A program made the position numbers and the translations under genes. The notes beneath the pieces are model-generated. The model had not been told where the DNA came from. It was given only the letters and a program-made list of their open reading frames with translations, and did not search any database. Positions 63,101-64,000 of a stretch of 64,000 nt of DNA are shown piece after piece; the stretch's first letter is position 1, and each line of letters opens with the position of its first letter. The stretch is from Manis javanica. Its lineage: Eukaryota; Chordata; Mammalia; Pholidota; Manidae. Where the stretch lies: assembly GCF_040802235.1 (NCBI RefSeq), contig NC_133157.1, positions 25,747,501 to 25,811,500 of the forward strand. Direction: 5' to 3'.

Positions 63101-63939
63101 TCTTGAACATATCTCCCCGGGCAAGGAAAACAACAGCAAAAATGAGCAAGTGGGACTACATTAAGCTGAAAAGCTTCTGTACAGCGAAAGACACCATCAA
63201 TAGAACAAAAAGGAACCCTACAGTATGGGAGAATATATTTGAAAATGACAGATCTGATAAAGGCTTGACGTCCAGAATATATAAAGAGCTCACACGCCTC
63301 AACAAACAAAAAACAAATAACCCAATTAAAAAATGGGCAGAGGAACTGAACAGACAGTTCTCCAAAAAAGAAATACAGATGGCCAAGAGACACATGAAAA
63401 GATGCTCCACATCGCTAATTATCAGAGAAATGCAAATTAAAACTACAATGAGGTATCACCTCACACCAGTAAGGATAGCTGCCATCCAAAAGACAAACAA
63501 CAACAAATGTTGGCGAGGCTGTGGAGAAAGGGGAACCCTCCTACACTGCTGGTGGGAATGTAAATTAGTTCAACCATTGTGGAAAGCAGTATGGAGGTGC
63601 ATCAAAATGCTCAAAACAGACCTACCATTTGACCCAGGAGTTCCACTCCTAGGAATTTACCCTAAGAACGCAGCAATCAAGTTTGAGAAAGACAGATGCA
63701 CTCCTATGTTTATCGCAGCACTATTTACAATAGCCAAGAATTGGAAGCAACCTAAATGTCCATCGGTAGATGAATGGATAAAGAAGATGTGGTACATATA
63801 CACAATGGAATACTACTCAGCCATAAGAAGTGGAAAAATCCAACCATTTGCAGCAACATGGATGGAGCTGGAGAGTATTATGCTCAGTGAAATAAGCCAA
63901 GTGGAGAAAGAGAAATACCAAATGATTTCACTCATCTGA
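60124..63939 (+). CDS. L1 ORF2p endonuclease-reverse transcriptase, intact (1271 aa)
   Basis: ORF2p nicks target DNA and reverse-transcribes L1 RNA at the nick. I start it at ATG 60124 ([16 protein letters not shown]): the frame is open further upstream but only with non-ATG codons (TTG at 60097), and the older copy also begins at the matching place. The apurinic-type endonuclease (1 to about 235) has N13, E42, GDFN (D144, N146) and SDH (D228, H229). The reverse transcriptase has the [15 protein letters not shown] and [11 protein letters not shown] blocks and FADDMILY with catalytic D701 and D702. The C-terminal Cys motif [18 protein letters not shown] starts at residue 1129. The length is close to human ORF2p (1275 aa). 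All key catalytic residues are present; TGA at 63937. Confidence 0.97.
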   Translation: MAISTYLSIVTLNVNGLNAPIKRHRVIEWIKKQDPSICCLQETHLKPKDKHRLKVKVWKNIFQANNSEKKAGVAVLISDKIDFKTKKVTRDKEGHYIMIKGLVQQEDITILNIYAPNTGAPAYVKQILTELKREIDCNAFIVGDFNTPLTPKDRSTGQKISKDTQALNNTLEQMDLIDIYRTLHPKATGYTFFSSAHGTFSRIDHILAHKKSLSKFHNIEILPTNFSDHKGMKVEINSTKKTKRLTNTWRLNNMLLNNQWINEQIKIEIKEYIETNDNNNTKPQLLWDAAKAVLRGKYIAIQAHLKKEEQSQMNSLTSQLLKLEKEEQMRPKVSRRRDIIKIREEINKIEKNKTIAKINETKSWFFEKINKIDKPLAQLIKRKRESTQINIIRNENGKITTDSTEIQRIIKDYYENLYANKLENLEEMDNFLEKYNLPRLTKEETQKLNKPITSKEIETVIKKLPKNKTPGPDGFTSECYQTHREDIIPILLKVFHKIKEEGILPNSFYEANITLIPKPGKDPTKKENYRPISLMNVDAKILNKILANRIQQYIKRIIHHDQVGFIPGMQGWYNIRKSINIIHHINKKKDKNHMIISIDAEKAFDKIQHPFMIKTLSKMGIEGKYLNIIKAIYDKPTSSIILNSEKLKAFPLRSGTRQGCPLSPLLFNIVLEVLATAIRQNKEIQGIQIGKEEVKLSLFADDMILYIKNPKDSTPKLLELISEYSKVAGYKINTQKSVAFLYTNNESIEREIRKTIPFTIASKRIKYLGINLTKEVKDLYSENYKSLLREIKGDTNKWKLIPCSWLGRINIVKMAILPKAIYKFDAIPLKLPATFFNELEQIIQKFIWKHQRPRIAKAILKKKNKVGGISLPNFKLYYKAIVIKTIWYWHKNRATDQWNRLETPEINPNIYGQLIFDKGAMDIQWQNDSLFNRWCWQNWTATCRRMKLDHCLTPYTKVNSKWIKDLNVSHETIKLLEKNIGKNLLDINMSDLFLNISPRARKTTAKMSKWDYIKLKSFCTAKDTINRTKRNPTVWENIFENDRSDKGLTSRIYKELTRLNKQKTNNPIKKWAEELNRQFSKKEIQMAKRHMKRCSTSLIIREMQIKTTMRYHLTPVRIAAIQKTNNNKCWRGCGERGTLLHCWWECKLVQPLWKAVWRCIKMLKTDLPFDPGVPLLGIYPKNAAIKFEKDRCTPMFIAALFTIAKNWKQPKCPSVDEWIKKMWYIYTMEYYSAIRSGKIQPFAATWMELESIMLSEISQVEKEKYQMISLI

Positions 63940-64000
63940 GGAGTATAGGAACAAAGGAAAAACTGAAGGAACAAAACAGCAGCAGAATTACAGAACCCAA
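63940..64000 (+). other. Start of the young L1 3' UTR
   Basis: 'ggagtataggaacaaaggaa' then 'actgaaggaacaaaacagca', the same start as the 3' UTR of the dead copy at 11541. Cut by the window end. Confidence 0.9.

Larger units (their letters stand above)
57392..64000 (+). mobile_element. Young full-length L1 with both ORFs open (3' end beyond the window)
   Basis: 5' UTR 57392-59037, ORF1 59038-59928, spacer 59929-60123, ORF2 60124-63939, and 3' UTR from 63940 past the window end. It starts GGGGGGGCGGAGCCAAGATGG. Both ORFs are uninterrupted, unlike every other L1 here. The insertion follows GATT and precedes an A-rich 17-mer, fitting TT/AAAA endonuclease cleavage. The 3' UTR, poly(A) tail and second target copy lie past 64000, so completeness at that end cannot be judged. 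Whether it moves is an inference from the intact frames. Confidence 0.96.

Overview
The window is nuclear DNA from a placental mammal. Large introns have consensus splice sites. The background holds MIR, L2, hAT and Tigger relics, and several generations of LINE-1 (L1) lie on top. I see no Alu, B1/B2, CanSINE or ruminant BovA-type SINE. The youngest L1 family (5' end with an AAGATGGCGGC block; 3' tail around 'tatcattgatacacaatctt' when read antisense) is not the primate, rodent or ruminant one. I suspect a laurasiatherian, possibly a pangolin, but this rests on memory of repeat families and is weak.

The one protein-coding gene I can support is FSD1L (fibronectin type III and SPRY domain containing 1-like), on the minus strand. 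Its CpG-island promoter and first coding exon (5 codons, MDSQK) lie near 42.2 kb. Coding exons follow at 27900-27995, 25354-25485, 15926-16027 and a 23-base micro-exon at 2603-2625. Together they encode about 123 N-terminal residues: the coiled coil and the start of the COS box. The rest of the gene (FN3 and B30.2/SPRY domains) lies beyond position 1.

Layout. 1-2602 is intron 5. 2626-15925 is intron 4, which holds a complete but dead full-length L1 (5742-11858) with a perfect 15-bp target-site duplication. 16028-25353 is intron 3, with three L1 fragments (one nested) and an LTR-like element. 25486-27899 is intron 2. 27996-42221 is intron 1, with a Tigger-like DNA transposon, L2, many MIRs, a 230-bp direct duplication and a small poly(A)-ended retrocopy. 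42222-42540 is the promoter and CpG island. 42541-57374 is intergenic and full of old repeats, including an L1 with a 5' inversion and an L1 nested in an antisense L1. From 57392 to the window end lies a young full-length L1 with both ORFs open. Its 5' UTR has expanded into about six tandem ~210-bp units, against one in the older L1. The window ends in its 3' UTR.

No new multi-gene system is visible. The most useful observations concern the young L1 (promoter expansion, ORF1 coiled-coil duplications, shortened ORF1-ORF2 spacer), the FSD1L micro-exon, and the intronic duplication.
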